Positions 34,624 to 43,018 of a stretch of 64,000 nt of DNA are shown here, piece by piece. Within the stretch, counting starts at the first letter, position 1. Every line of letters begins with the position of its first letter. A program made the translations under genes and the position numbers. This DNA is from Ruminococcus callidus ATCC 27760 (GTDB lineage Bacteria > Bacillota > Clostridia > Oscillospirales > Ruminococcaceae). The DNA is taken from positions 28,857 to 92,856 of the forward strand of contig NZ_KI260408.1 of the NCBI RefSeq assembly GCF_000468015.1, in the 5' to 3' direction. A model generated the notes under the pieces. It saw only the letters and a list, made by a program, of their open reading frames with translations. It ran no database searches and was not told the DNA's origin.

Positions 34624-35574
34624 ATGGCAGAATTGCAGAAAAAAGCAACAAGAGAAAGCTATGGTGAGGCACTTCGTGATCTCGCTGACAAATATCCGGA
34701 ACTGGTCGTACTGGATGCCGATCTGGCTGCTGCCACAAAAACAGGCATTTTTAAGAAAGCTTATCCGGAGCGTTTCTTCGACTGCGGTATTGCAGAAGCA
34801 AACATGATGGGCGTTGCTGCCGGACTTTCCACGGCAGGAAAGATCCCGTTTGCCAGCACATTTGCCATGTTTGCTGCCGGCAGAGCATTCGAAATCGTGC
34901 GGAACTCTATCGGTTATCCGCACCTGAATGTAAAAATCGGTGCAACTCATGCTGGTATTTCCGTTGGTGAAGACGGTGCCACACATCAGTGCAACGAAGA
35001 TATTGCACTGATGCGAACCATTCCGGGTATGACAATTTTGAATCCGGCAGACGATGTAGAAGCAAAGGCTGCTGTAGAAGCTGCCATTCAGTATGAGGGA
35101 CCGGTTTACTTGCGATTTGGCAGACTGGCAACTCCGATCTTCAACGATGCTGCAACTTATAAATTCAAAATTGGTAAAGGCATTACACTGCGGGAAGGCA
35201 CAGATGTAACTTTGGTTGCTACTGGTCTGATGGTATGGGAATCCATGAAGGCAGCAGAACTGCTGGAAGCCGAAGGAATCCACGCTCGTGTACTGAATAT
35301 TCACACCATTAAGCCGCTGGACACTGAACTGATCTGTAAGGCTGCTTCAGAAACTGGTCTGCTGGTAACTGTAGAGGAACACAGTATTATCGGTGGTCTG
35401 GGCGGTGCTGTTGCAGAAGCAGTTACTGCATGCTGTCCGGTTCCGGTTGTTCGCATTGGCGTGAACGATGAGTTCGGTCATTCTGGTCCGGCTGTAGAGC
35501 TGCTGAAGGAATTTGGTCTGTGTGCAGAAAACATTGCCGCAGTTGCCAAAAAGGCAGTTACCGAAAAGAAGTAA
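34624..35574 (+). CDS. Transketolase, C-terminal subunit
   Basis: 316 residues. Pyrimidine-binding domain with DADLAAATKT, FDCGIAEANMMGVAAGLS, the glutamate and phenylalanine of the TPP site, GATHAGISVGEDGATHQ, and the C-terminal domain with VEEHSIIGGLGGAVAEAV. It is the partner of the preceding N-half; split transketolases are frequent in Clostridia. The transcript ends at 35597-35644. Confidence 0.93.
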   Translation: MAELQKKATRESYGEALRDLADKYPELVVLDADLAAATKTGIFKKAYPERFFDCGIAEANMMGVAAGLSTAGKIPFASTFAMFAAGRAFEIVRNSIGYPHLNVKIGATHAGISVGEDGATHQCNEDIALMRTIPGMTILNPADDVEAKAAVEAAIQYEGPVYLRFGRLATPIFNDAATYKFKIGKGITLREGTDVTLVATGLMVWESMKAAELLEAEGIHARVLNIHTIKPLDTELICKAASETGLLVTVEEHSIIGGLGGAVAEAVTACCPVPVVRIGVNDEFGHSGPAVELLKEFGLCAENIAAVAKKAVTEKK

Positions 35575-35596
35575 TTTTTTCATAAGTACACATAGG

Positions 35597-35644
35597 ATAC
35601 AAAAGCAGGCGTTTCTATTTTTGTGAGAACACCTGCTTTTGTAT
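35597..35644 (+). terminator. Terminator after the transketolase genes
   Basis: ATACAAAAGCAGG (35597-35609) and CCTGCTTTTGTAT (35632-35644) form 13 perfect pairs; the T-rich part is within the stem (A-T base), a bidirectional-looking hairpin. Confidence 0.75.
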
Positions 35645-35675
35645 TAGACAGATGATGATTGGAGGGAGGACAGAA

Positions 35676-36233
35676 ATGCAAAATAAACTGCAAACAATTG
35701 AAAAATTGTTCCTCTATTTTCTCATGGCAGCAATTATTGGCTGGTGCTATGAAGTGTTTTTAGAAGTTGTTGTCTATCGTTGGGGGTTTCAAAACCGAGG
35801 CGTACTGTTTGGCCCGTATTGTCCGGTATATGGAGTCGGCATGCTGGCATTTTTGCTCTGCTTTGGAAAATTTGCAAAAATGCAACTATCATGGCGTGTA
35901 CGTTGGGCAAGACCGATTCTGATTTTTCTGGGTTGTGGGGCAGTTGCCACATTGATCGAATTGGCGGTCAGCTATCTGTTGGAATGGACAACTGGAAGCT
36001 GGCCATGGCAAACCTATGCAGACTATGCAATCAATTTTCAGGCAAGAGTTGCTCTTTCCCCGTCTGTTCGTTTTGGCATCGGCGGCGTTCTGTTTTTGTA
36101 TCTGCTTCGCCCGCTGTTTGCCAAAATTACCGGACTGATGTCGGAAAAGGTATTGCACGTAGTGAGCATCACAGCAGCAGTTATAATGGGACTGGATTTG
36201 ATTTGTACCGTCCTTTTCAAATTGTTTTTGTGA
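35676..36233 (+). CDS. Multi-spanning membrane protein, putative ABC-transporter type IV family
   Basis: 185 residues from the ATG at 35676 with GGAGGGAGG upstream. Five or so membrane helices. The N-terminal FYFLMAAIIGWCYEVFLE-like region and GVLFGPYCPVYGVGML match the family called putative ABC-transporter type IV, although no ATPase is adjacent and real transport is unproven. Monocistronic or paired with the next gene 46 bases on. Confidence 0.75.
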   Translation: MQNKLQTIEKLFLYFLMAAIIGWCYEVFLEVVVYRWGFQNRGVLFGPYCPVYGVGMLAFLLCFGKFAKMQLSWRVRWARPILIFLGCGAVATLIELAVSYLLEWTTGSWPWQTYADYAINFQARVALSPSVRFGIGGVLFLYLLRPLFAKITGLMSEKVLHVVSITAAVIMGLDLICTVLFKLFL

Positions 36234-36279
36234 AAGAATTCGCAGAATCTTGCATATCCTGTTGCAGAGGTGATGCACT

Positions 36280-36576
36280 GTGGTGTGTACGCTGGAAGAA
36301 CTGCGTTGCAAAGATGTCATTAATATTGTAAATGGTGAAAACCTTGGCCGTGTCGATGATCTCCAAATGGACGCAAATTCTGCAACTGTCACAGCATTGA
36401 TTTTGTATGGCAGACCACGCTTTTTCGGAATTCTGGGGCCGCGTGACAATTGCATCATCGGTTTTCGGCAAATCCGATTGGTTGGAAAAGATGCTATTTT
36501 GGTGGAGTTAGGGAATCCCAGCAATTGTACAACTTGTACAAATGCGAGCTTAAATCAACAAAAATATTCTACATAG
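36280..36576 (+). CDS. YlmC/YmxH-family PRC-barrel protein
   Basis: 98 residues with a GTG start at 36280 after AGAGGTGATG. The small PRC-barrel (TLEELRCKDVINIVNGENLG ... GFRQIRLVGKDAILVEL) is that of the YlmC/YmxH family found in spore-forming Firmicutes; the function is not established. The tail (NCTTCTNASLNQQKYST) is extra to the family core. Confidence 0.82.
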   Translation: MVCTLEELRCKDVINIVNGENLGRVDDLQMDANSATVTALILYGRPRFFGILGPRDNCIIGFRQIRLVGKDAILVELGNPSNCTTCTNASLNQQKYST

Positions 36577-36582
36577 AAATAC

Positions 36583-36612
36583 TTGACCAATTGGCTCGGT
36601 TTTTGGTATAAT
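36583..36612 (+). promoter_or_regulatory. Promoter of rpsB
   Basis: TTGACC (36583-36588), 18 bases, TATAAT (36607-36612). Confidence 0.78.
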
Positions 36613-36730
36613 AATAAGGCAGTTCACACGTCTGCTTTGGTTTTCACGGGTGCTTTGCAGAAATGCAGAGTTGTGCAGCCGAAAAAGCAGGCGGAGGAAG
36701 CAAAACCATTTTATTTAGGAGGACTACACA
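36613..36730 (+). promoter_or_regulatory. rpsB 5' leader, possible S2 autoregulatory site
   Basis: A leader of about 110 bases precedes the AGGAGG of rpsB. It contains CTTTGCA-GAAA-TGCAGAG (36653-36670), a seven-pair stem closed by a GNRA loop. Leaders of rpsB bind S2 in other bacteria; whether this one does is inference. Confidence 0.45.
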
Positions 36731-37471
36731 ATGGGCGTAGTATCTATGAAGCAGCTCTTGGAAGCTGGCGTACACTTTGGTCATCAGACCAGAAGATGGA
36801 ACCCGAAAATGGCTCCGTACATTTTCACTGAACGTAACGGCATCTACATCATCGATTTGCAGAAGACCGTAAGAAAGCTGGATGAAGCTTACATGTTCAT
36901 CCGCGATCTGTCCGCACAGGGCGAGTCTGTACTGTTCGTTGGTACCAAGAAGCAGGCCGGCGATTCCATTAAGGAAGAAGCTACCCGTGCTGGTGCTTAC
37001 TATGTAAATGCACGTTGGCTGGGCGGTATGATGACAAACTTCTCTACCATTCAGAGAAGAATCAAGCGTCTGGAACAGCTTCACGAAATGGAAACAGACG
37101 GTACATTCGATCTGTTGCCGAAGAAGGAAGTTGGTAAGCTGCAGCTGGAAATTGAAAAGCTGGAGAAATTCCTGGGCGGTATCAAGGAAATGAAGAAGCT
37201 GCCGGGTGCACTGTTTATCGTTGACCCGCGTAAGGAACGCATTGCAGTTGCAGAAGCTAAGAAGCTGAACATTCCGATCGTAGCTATCGTTGATACCAAC
37301 TGTGATCCGGACGAAATCGATTATGTTATCCCGGGTAACGACGATGCAATCCGTGCTGTAAAGCTGATTGCCGGCGTTATGGCTGATGCAATTATCGAAG
37401 GTCGTCAGGGTGCTGATGCTGCCGCTGCGGAAGCTGCAGAAGCAAAGGCTGCTGAAGAAGACGCTGAATAA
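36731..37471 (+). CDS. rpsB: 30S ribosomal protein S2
   Basis: 246 residues. Starts [20 protein letters not shown] and contains [36 protein letters not shown] and [20 protein letters not shown], all diagnostic. The last 20 residues are an Ala/Glu tail. First gene of the rpsB-tsf-pyrH-frr-uppS-cdsA-dxr-rseP-ispG-polC block. Confidence 0.98.
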   Translation: MGVVSMKQLLEAGVHFGHQTRRWNPKMAPYIFTERNGIYIIDLQKTVRKLDEAYMFIRDLSAQGESVLFVGTKKQAGDSIKEEATRAGAYYVNARWLGGMMTNFSTIQRRIKRLEQLHEMETDGTFDLLPKKEVGKLQLEIEKLEKFLGGIKEMKKLPGALFIVDPRKERIAVAEAKKLNIPIVAIVDTNCDPDEIDYVIPGNDDAIRAVKLIAGVMADAIIEGRQGADAAAAEAAEAKAAEEDAE

Positions 37472-37502
37472 GCAGAAGCGAAACTGAAATATCTGTTAGA
37501 TC

Positions 37503-37547
37503 AAAAACCCGAATATGCTTGACATGAGCAGTCTATTCGGGTTTTTT
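37503..37547 (+). terminator. Terminator between rpsB and tsf
   Basis: AAAAACCCGAATA (37503-37515) and TATTCGGGTTTTT (37534-37546) form 13 pairs ending in T6. As in other bacteria it probably reduces rather than blocks tsf transcription. Confidence 0.9.
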
Positions 37548-37586
37548 GAGGAAATCGTTTGAAATAAGAATTAGGAGGAAGATCCA

Positions 37587-38510
37587 ATGGCTAATTTTAC
37601 TGCAAAAGATGTCAACGAACTGCGGAAGTCTACCGGTGTTGGTATGATGGACTGCAAGAAGGCTTTGACAGAAGCTGACGGTGATGTAGAAAAGGCAATT
37701 GAACTGCTGCGTGAAAAGGGACTGGCTACACAGGCAAAGAAGGCTGGTCGTGTTGCCGCAGAAGGTATGGTAGTTGCAAAGGTAAATGCAGACAATTCTG
37801 TAGGCTGTGTTGTTGAAGTAAACTCTGAAACTGACTTTGTTGCAAATACCGATGAATTCAAGGCATTTGTAAATCAGGTTGCTGATACCATTATTGAAAA
37901 GAATCCGGCTGACGTAGAAGCTCTGAAGGCAACTACTGTTTCCGGCGGCACAATGACTGTTGACGAAGCACTTCAGGAATTGTTCCTGAAGATTCGTGAA
38001 AATCTGCAGATTCGCCGCTTCGTTCGCATGGAAGGTATTCTGGTACCGTATATCCACGGCGGCGGCAAGATCGGCGTTATGGTTCGTGCAGAATCTCCGG
38101 CTGGTGCAATTCCGGAAATTCTGGCAGCTGCAAAGGACTGTGCACTGCAGGTTGCAGCAATGAATCCGCCGTATCTGAAGCGTGAAGATGTTCCGGCAGC
38201 TGTTCTGGACGAAGAAAAGAAGATCATTCTGGCTCAGATGGCAGAAGATCCGAAGATGGCAAATAAGCCGGAACAGGTAAAGGAAAAGATTGCAGCTGGT
38301 AAGGTTGGCAAGTACTACGGTGAAAACTGCCTGCTGGAACAGGCTTTCGTAAAGGAAAACAAGGAAACTGTTCAGAGCTATGTAGATGGCGTTGCAAAGG
38401 CTGCAGGCACTACAATCGCAATCACCGCTTTCGTTCGTTTTGAACGCGGCGAGGGCATCGAAAAGAAGGCTGACAACTTTGCAGAAGAAATTGCCAGCAT
38501 GATCAAGTAA
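37587..38510 (+). CDS. tsf: Elongation factor Ts
   Basis: 307 residues, with AGGAGG upstream. EF-Ts exchanges GDP for GTP on EF-Tu. The UBA domain (DVNELRKSTGVGMMDCKKAL), the core TDFVANTDEFK and MVRAESPAGAIPEI are clear. Codon choice is strongly biased (many GCA, GTT, AAG), fitting high expression. Confidence 0.98.
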   Translation: MANFTAKDVNELRKSTGVGMMDCKKALTEADGDVEKAIELLREKGLATQAKKAGRVAAEGMVVAKVNADNSVGCVVEVNSETDFVANTDEFKAFVNQVADTIIEKNPADVEALKATTVSGGTMTVDEALQELFLKIRENLQIRRFVRMEGILVPYIHGGGKIGVMVRAESPAGAIPEILAAAKDCALQVAAMNPPYLKREDVPAAVLDEEKKIILAQMAEDPKMANKPEQVKEKIAAGKVGKYYGENCLLEQAFVKENKETVQSYVDGVAKAAGTTIAITAFVRFERGEGIEKKADNFAEEIASMIK

Positions 38511-38547
38511 GAATATTTTTTCACAAGGCGATTATGCCGAAAAAAGG

Positions 38548-38577
38548 GAGCATGGCAATTGTCATGCTCTTTTTTTA
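38548..38577 (+). terminator. Terminator after tsf
   Basis: GAGCATG (38548-38554) pairs with CATGCTC (38563-38569) and is followed by a T-rich run. Confidence 0.9.
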
Positions 38578-38595
38578 TTTTTTTGCAGAAATCAC

Positions 38596-38624
38596 TTTAC
38601 TTTTCCCGAAAAATAGTGTAAAAT
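38596..38624 (+). promoter_or_regulatory. Promoter of pyrH-frr and downstream genes
   Basis: TTTACT (38596-38601), 17 bases, TAAAAT (38619-38624), directly after the tsf terminator; each box has mismatches. Confidence 0.6.
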
Positions 38625-38717
38625 AAACATATAGATTGTCCTCCAGAATGGAAGGCATTTTGTCGGATTCCAAATAAGGTCTGAAAATCGAGAAACAAAC
38701 GAAAGGAATTTAGAAAC

Positions 38718-39449
38718 ATGGAACCTAAGTATCATCGAGTTCTTCTGAAATTAAGCGGTGAAGCTCTTGCTGGTCCGAAAAAAACCGGATTGGACACTGC
38801 AACGATGCTCCCAATTTGTAAGAGCATTCAAAAGTGCGTGAATGCTGGCGTGCAAATGGGGATCGTAGTCGGCGGCGGCAACTTCTGGCGTGGACGTTCC
38901 AGTGAAAATATGGATCGTACCAGAGCAGACCACATTGGTATGCTGGCAACTACTATGAATGCATTGGCAGTTGCAGATATGCTGGAATCGCTGGGATTGG
39001 AAGTTCGCGTGCAGACTGCAATCAGCATGCAGCAGATCGCAGAACCATATATTCGCAATCGTGCTATTTCGCACCTGAAAAAGGGCAGAGTTGTAATTTT
39101 CGGCTGCGGTACCGGAAGCCCGTTCTTCTCCACAGATACTGCTGCAACTCTGCGTGCGGTGGAAATTGAAGCAGATATTCTGCTGAAAGCAACAATGGTA
39201 GACGGCGTTTATGACAAGGATCCGCACAAGTACGATGATGCGGTACGCTACTCCCGTCTGACATTCAGCGATGTCCTTGGCAGTGCACTGCAGGTTATGG
39301 ACAGCACCGCTGCATCTATGTGCCGTGATAACAAAATGCCGATGCTGGTATTTGATCTGAATCGACCGGAAAATATCTACGATGCAGTGATGGGCGAAGA
39401 TATAGGTACCGTTGTGTCCGAAGTAGACCCGATTGCCACAGAAGTATAA
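38718..39449 (+). CDS. pyrH: UMP kinase
   Basis: 243 residues. PyrH phosphorylates UMP to [45 protein letters not shown] and [16 protein letters not shown] are diagnostic of the bacterial hexameric enzyme. GAAAGGAA precedes the start. Confidence 0.97.
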   Translation: MEPKYHRVLLKLSGEALAGPKKTGLDTATMLPICKSIQKCVNAGVQMGIVVGGGNFWRGRSSENMDRTRADHIGMLATTMNALAVADMLESLGLEVRVQTAISMQQIAEPYIRNRAISHLKKGRVVIFGCGTGSPFFSTDTAATLRAVEIEADILLKATMVDGVYDKDPHKYDDAVRYSRLTFSDVLGSALQVMDSTAASMCRDNKMPMLVFDLNRPENIYDAVMGEDIGTVVSEVDPIATEV

Positions 39450-39480
39450 AAACAATTTTGTTTGCATAAAATGAATTGAA

Positions 39481-39507
39481 AGGAGCCCCGTTAATCGGGG
39501 AAGTACT
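39481..39507 (+). promoter_or_regulatory. Shine-Dalgarno separated from the frr start by a hairpin
   Basis: AGGAG (39481-39485) is directly followed by CCCCG-TTAAT-CGGGG (39486-39500) and seven bases later by the frr ATG (39508). The linear spacing of 22 bases is too long for normal initiation, but folding the 15-base hairpin leaves about seven. The hairpin therefore probably decides the rate of frr translation. GGGGAAG nearer the ATG is a weaker alternative site. Confidence 0.6.
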
Positions 39508-40062
39508 ATGAAAGAATTGATGAAAGAAACCGAAGAAAAAATGAAAAAGTCTAATGCCAGACTGGCACATGAATTTACAACCATTCGTGCTGGTCGTGCA
39601 AATCCGGCTGTTCTGGATAAGGTACAGGTAGACTATTATGGTGTGCCGACTCCGATTCAGCAAATGGCTGCCGTATCTGTTTCCGAGGCCCGAATTCTGG
39701 TAATTCAGCCGTGGGATGTTACTTCTCTGAAGGCAATTGAAAAGGCTATTCTGTCTTCTGATGTAGGAATCACACCGACCAACGACGGCAAAGTCCTGCG
39801 TCTGGTATTTCCGCAGCTGACAGAAGACCGCCGTAAGGAACTGTGCAAAGACATTAAGAAATTGGGCGAAGAAACCAAGGTTGCTGTCCGGAATGTTCGT
39901 CGTGAAGCAATTGAAAAGCTGAAAGCAAAGAAAAAGGCTTCTGAACTGACAGAGGACGAGGTCAAGGACGGCGAAAAGCAGGTTCAGGATCTGACAGATA
40001 AGTATGTTGCAGAAATCGATAAAATGGTAACTGCAAAGGATCAGGAGATCATGAGCATCTGA
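39508..40062 (+). CDS. frr: Ribosome recycling factor
   Basis: 184 residues. Frr splits the post-termination ribosome with EF-G. MKKSNARLAHEFTTIRAGRA, YGVPTPIQQMAAVSV and VRNVRREAIEKLKAKKK are typical. Its ribosome site is unusual (see the entry at 39481-39507). The partner gene pyrH is 58 bases upstream. Confidence 0.97.
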   Translation: MKELMKETEEKMKKSNARLAHEFTTIRAGRANPAVLDKVQVDYYGVPTPIQQMAAVSVSEARILVIQPWDVTSLKAIEKAILSSDVGITPTNDGKVLRLVFPQLTEDRRKELCKDIKKLGEETKVAVRNVRREAIEKLKAKKKASELTEDEVKDGEKQVQDLTDKYVAEIDKMVTAKDQEIMSI

Positions 40063-40106
40063 TTGCATTGACTCGAAAACCTGCAGCAGAATAGGAGATG
40101 AACGAT

Positions 40107-40868
40107 ATGGCTCTGCCATTTTTCAACAAAAAAAATGTACCAAAAGATGAAACAGGAACAATTGTTCTTCCGGAACAGCTGCCGCAGCATGTCGGCTTCA
40201 TCATGGACGGAAACGGACGGTGGGCAACCAAACGTGGTATGCCACGAAAGTTTGGACATCGGGAAGGAGCAAAAAATTTCAAAGACCTGTCCCTGTATTG
40301 TCGGGATATTGGTCTGCGAAATGCATCTTTTTATGTTTTCTCAACAGAAAACTGGAAACGTCCACAAGATGAAGTAAATGCAATTATGGATTTGTTCTGG
40401 GATTATCTCTGTGAAGCAGATCAGTATCTGGAAAGACGCGTTCGTATGATTTTTGTCGGTGACCGAAGCCGTTTGCAGGATCGATTGCAAAAGCGTATGG
40501 AAGAACTGGAACATGATTCCAGAGATTTCGAAAAGATGAATCTGATTCTTGCAATCAATTACGGCGGACGAGATGAAATCAAACATGCTGCACAGGAGAT
40601 TGCCAAAGAAGTACAGGCAGGAAAACTTGCACCGGAAGCAATCACAGAACAAACCATTTCTGAGCATCTGTATACCGCGGGGCTTCCGGATGTGGATCTG
40701 TTGATTCGCCCCAGCGGAGAACTGCGGCTGTCCAACTATCTCATCTGGCAATGTGCATATGCAGAATATTACTTTACAAATGTTTTGTGGCCGGACTTCA
40801 ACCGCAACGAATTGAATAAGGCTTTGGCAGACTATGCACAGCGTGGCAGACGATTTGGAGGAATTTGA
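40107..40868 (+). CDS. uppS: Undecaprenyl diphosphate synthase
   Basis: 253 residues from the ATG at 40107, nine bases after AGGAG; the ATG at 40098 touches that site and is unlikely. The cis-prenyltransferase motifs are HVGFIMDGNGRWATKRG (catalytic Asp), YVFSTENWKRP and LIRPSGELRLSNYLIWQ. The product is the lipid carrier for cell wall precursors. It is two bases from cdsA. Confidence 0.97.
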   Translation: MALPFFNKKNVPKDETGTIVLPEQLPQHVGFIMDGNGRWATKRGMPRKFGHREGAKNFKDLSLYCRDIGLRNASFYVFSTENWKRPQDEVNAIMDLFWDYLCEADQYLERRVRMIFVGDRSRLQDRLQKRMEELEHDSRDFEKMNLILAINYGGRDEIKHAAQEIAKEVQAGKLAPEAITEQTISEHLYTAGLPDVDLLIRPSGELRLSNYLIWQCAYAEYYFTNVLWPDFNRNELNKALADYAQRGRRFGGI

Positions 40869-40870
40869 CG

Positions 40871-41686
40871 ATGAAAGTTCGGATTATCTCTGGCGTAGTT
40901 GGCGGCATTCTGGCAATCCTGATTTTGATTCTGCATAAGACCTTCGTATTTCCATTGGCAATTGCGGCTTTGATTTGCATTGCACTATTTGAACTGTTTC
41001 GTGCAGGGAAGTGCCTGCATTGCCGGATTTCTATCGGTGCCGGGTTTCTGTATGGTGCTGCACTGCCGTTCTTACAGTATTACGGAAACACTTCTGCGAC
41101 AATCGCATTGACATTCCTTTGTATCGTTGCGATGTTTGCAGAAATGGTTTTGCTGCATAAGCATATCACATATCAGAATACCCTGTTTATTGCCGCAATT
41201 ACACTTTTGGTTTCCCATTCTTTGAGCATGCTGAATACTTTGCTGCATATCAGCCAATTTGGTCTGGCAAGCGTTATTCTAGCACTGTCTTCTGCATGGA
41301 TTGCCGATACTGGTGCCTATTTTGCCGGAACATTTTTGGGAAAGCATAAGCTTTGTCCGGAAATCAGCCCGAAGAAAACTGTAGAAGGCTTTTTCGGCGG
41401 GATTGTGACGGATGTCGTGGTAATGGTGATTTTTGCCTTGATTTACAGCTTGATCGCACACGCACATGTACACTATCTCTGGCTGATTTTTATTGGCATT
41501 GTTTGTGCTGTAATCAGCGTACTGGGAGATTTGAGTGCATCTGTACTGAAGCGTCAGCAGGGAATCAAAGACTTCGGAAATATCATGCCCGGACACGGCG
41601 GTGTCATGGATCGTTTTGACAGCGTTTTGTTTACAGTTCCGGCATTTTATGCACTGGAAATGATGTATCCGGTGTTCTTTGGATAA
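40871..41686 (+). CDS. cdsA: Phosphatidate cytidylyltransferase
   Basis: 271 residues from the ATG at 40871, nine bases after GGAGG. Makes CDP-diacylglycerol from phosphatidate and CTP. Multiple membrane helices, then SPKKTVEGFFGG and the CdsA signature with KRQQGIKDFGNIMPGHGGVM and DRFDS. Confidence 0.95.
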   Translation: MKVRIISGVVGGILAILILILHKTFVFPLAIAALICIALFELFRAGKCLHCRISIGAGFLYGAALPFLQYYGNTSATIALTFLCIVAMFAEMVLLHKHITYQNTLFIAAITLLVSHSLSMLNTLLHISQFGLASVILALSSAWIADTGAYFAGTFLGKHKLCPEISPKKTVEGFFGGIVTDVVVMVIFALIYSLIAHAHVHYLWLIFIGIVCAVISVLGDLSASVLKRQQGIKDFGNIMPGHGGVMDRFDSVLFTVPAFYALEMMYPVFFG

Positions 41687-41687
41687 T

Positions 41688-41742
41688 TGCATGGGTTCAT
41701 GCACAAACCACACGATGTGAGGCCCTTTGCTTTGCATCGTGT
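41688..41742. other. Two hairpins between cdsA and dxr
   Basis: TGCATG-GGTT-CATGCA (41688-41703) is followed by ACACGATG (41710-41717) pairing with CATCGTGT (41735-41742). Neither is followed by a run of T. They may regulate read-through into dxr. Confidence 0.4.
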
Positions 41743-41782
41743 TGTGTTTATGGGCACATGGATCAAAAAGGAGAATGATAAA

Positions 41783-42928
41783 ATGAAAAAGGCAATCTCG
41801 ATTCTCGGATCGACAGGTTCTATCGGAACACAGTCTTTGGAAGTTGCCAGATCCCACGAAATGCAGATTTACGCATTGGCTGCCAATCGAAATGTTGATG
41901 CATTGGAACAGCAAGCACGGGAGTTTCTCCCGAAAAAGGTCTGCATCTTCGAAACTGAAAAATACGCAGAACTAAAACAGCGTCTGGCAGATTTGCCAGT
42001 ACAGGTGCTCTGCGGTATGGAGGGACTATGTGACATTGCATCAGATAAAAATGCAGATATTCTCATCAATTCTGTGGTAGGCATGGTCGGGCTGCTGCCA
42101 ACACTGACCGCGATTTCTGCCGGTTTGGACATTGCATTGGCAAATAAGGAAACGCTGGTTGCCGGCGGTTCTCTGGTTATGGAACAGGCAGCAAAAAAAG
42201 GCGTTCGAATTTATCCGGTAGACAGCGAACATTCTGCCATTTTCCAATGTTTACAGGGCAATCGGCGGGAACAGCTGCACAAAATCATTCTGACGGCTTC
42301 CGGCGGACCGTTCTTCGGAAAAACTCGTCAGGAACTGGAGCATGTCACTGTAGCAGATGCCTTAAATCACCCGAACTGGAGCATGGGCAATAAAATTACC
42401 ATTGACTCTGCAACACTGATGAATAAGGGACTAGAATTCATTGAAGCTAAGTGGCTCTTTGACCTGACACCGGAACAGATTGAAATTGTTGTACACCGGC
42501 AGAGTGTGGTGCATTCCGCAGTCGAATATCAGGATTGTTCAGTCATTGCACAAATGGGCGTGCCGGATATGAAAATTCCAATTCAGTATGCACTATTGTA
42601 TCCGGAACGGCTGCCTTGTCCAACAAAACATCTGTCACTGACTGATTACGGAACATTGACTTTTGAAAAACCGGATATGGAAACATTCTCCTGTCTGAAA
42701 ACGGCAATTGCAGCAATTACAACCGGTGGCACAGCACCTTGTATTGTAAACGGGGCAAATGAGGTAGCAGTTGCTGCATTCCTGTCCGGAAAAATTCGTT
42801 TTCTGGACATCGGTGCATTGGCACAAAAGGCAATGGAAATGATTCCGGCAACCAAGATAGAAACCTATGAGGATGTTATGCGGGCTGACACAAAGGCTCG
42901 GGAATTTGTACGAAATACTATCGCATAA
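41783..42928 (+). CDS. dxr: 1-deoxy-D-xylulose 5-phosphate reductoisomerase
   Basis: 381 residues from the ATG at 41783 (AAGGAG upstream). Second step of the methylerythritol phosphate pathway. NADPH loop SILGSTGSIGTQSLEVA, ALANKETLVAGG, PVDSEHSAIFQCLQG, LTASGGPFFG and HPNWSMGNKITIDSATLMNK. ispG, two genes downstream, encodes a later step of the same pathway. Confidence 0.97.
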   Translation: MKKAISILGSTGSIGTQSLEVARSHEMQIYALAANRNVDALEQQAREFLPKKVCIFETEKYAELKQRLADLPVQVLCGMEGLCDIASDKNADILINSVVGMVGLLPTLTAISAGLDIALANKETLVAGGSLVMEQAAKKGVRIYPVDSEHSAIFQCLQGNRREQLHKIILTASGGPFFGKTRQELEHVTVADALNHPNWSMGNKITIDSATLMNKGLEFIEAKWLFDLTPEQIEIVVHRQSVVHSAVEYQDCSVIAQMGVPDMKIPIQYALLYPERLPCPTKHLSLTDYGTLTFEKPDMETFSCLKTAIAAITTGGTAPCIVNGANEVAVAAFLSGKIRFLDIGALAQKAMEMIPATKIETYEDVMRADTKAREFVRNTIA

Positions 42929-42943
42929 CGATTTACAATTATA

Positions 42944-43000
42944 GAACCGCTGCATAAAATTCAACTGTCGATTTTACACAAAATCTGTTTGCAGTGGTTC
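42944..43000. repeat. Palindromic intergenic element, copy B
   Basis: GAACCGCTGC (42944-42953) pairs with GCAGTGGTTC (42991-43000) with one G-U. It shares CTGCATAAA and, further in, TTTxCACxxAATCTGxxTGCAGTG with copy A at 5531; differences are mostly transitions. The element ends 18 bases before the rseP start. Confidence 0.5.
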
Positions 43001-43018
43001 CTTAGAAAGGACCTGCAT

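Noticed and set aside
33763-35304. Minus-strand frame of 513 codons across the transketolase genes
   Set aside because: It is antisense to two clearly identified subunits and its protein is rich in Cys, His and Phe with no recognisable domain; a shadow caused by biased codon use.
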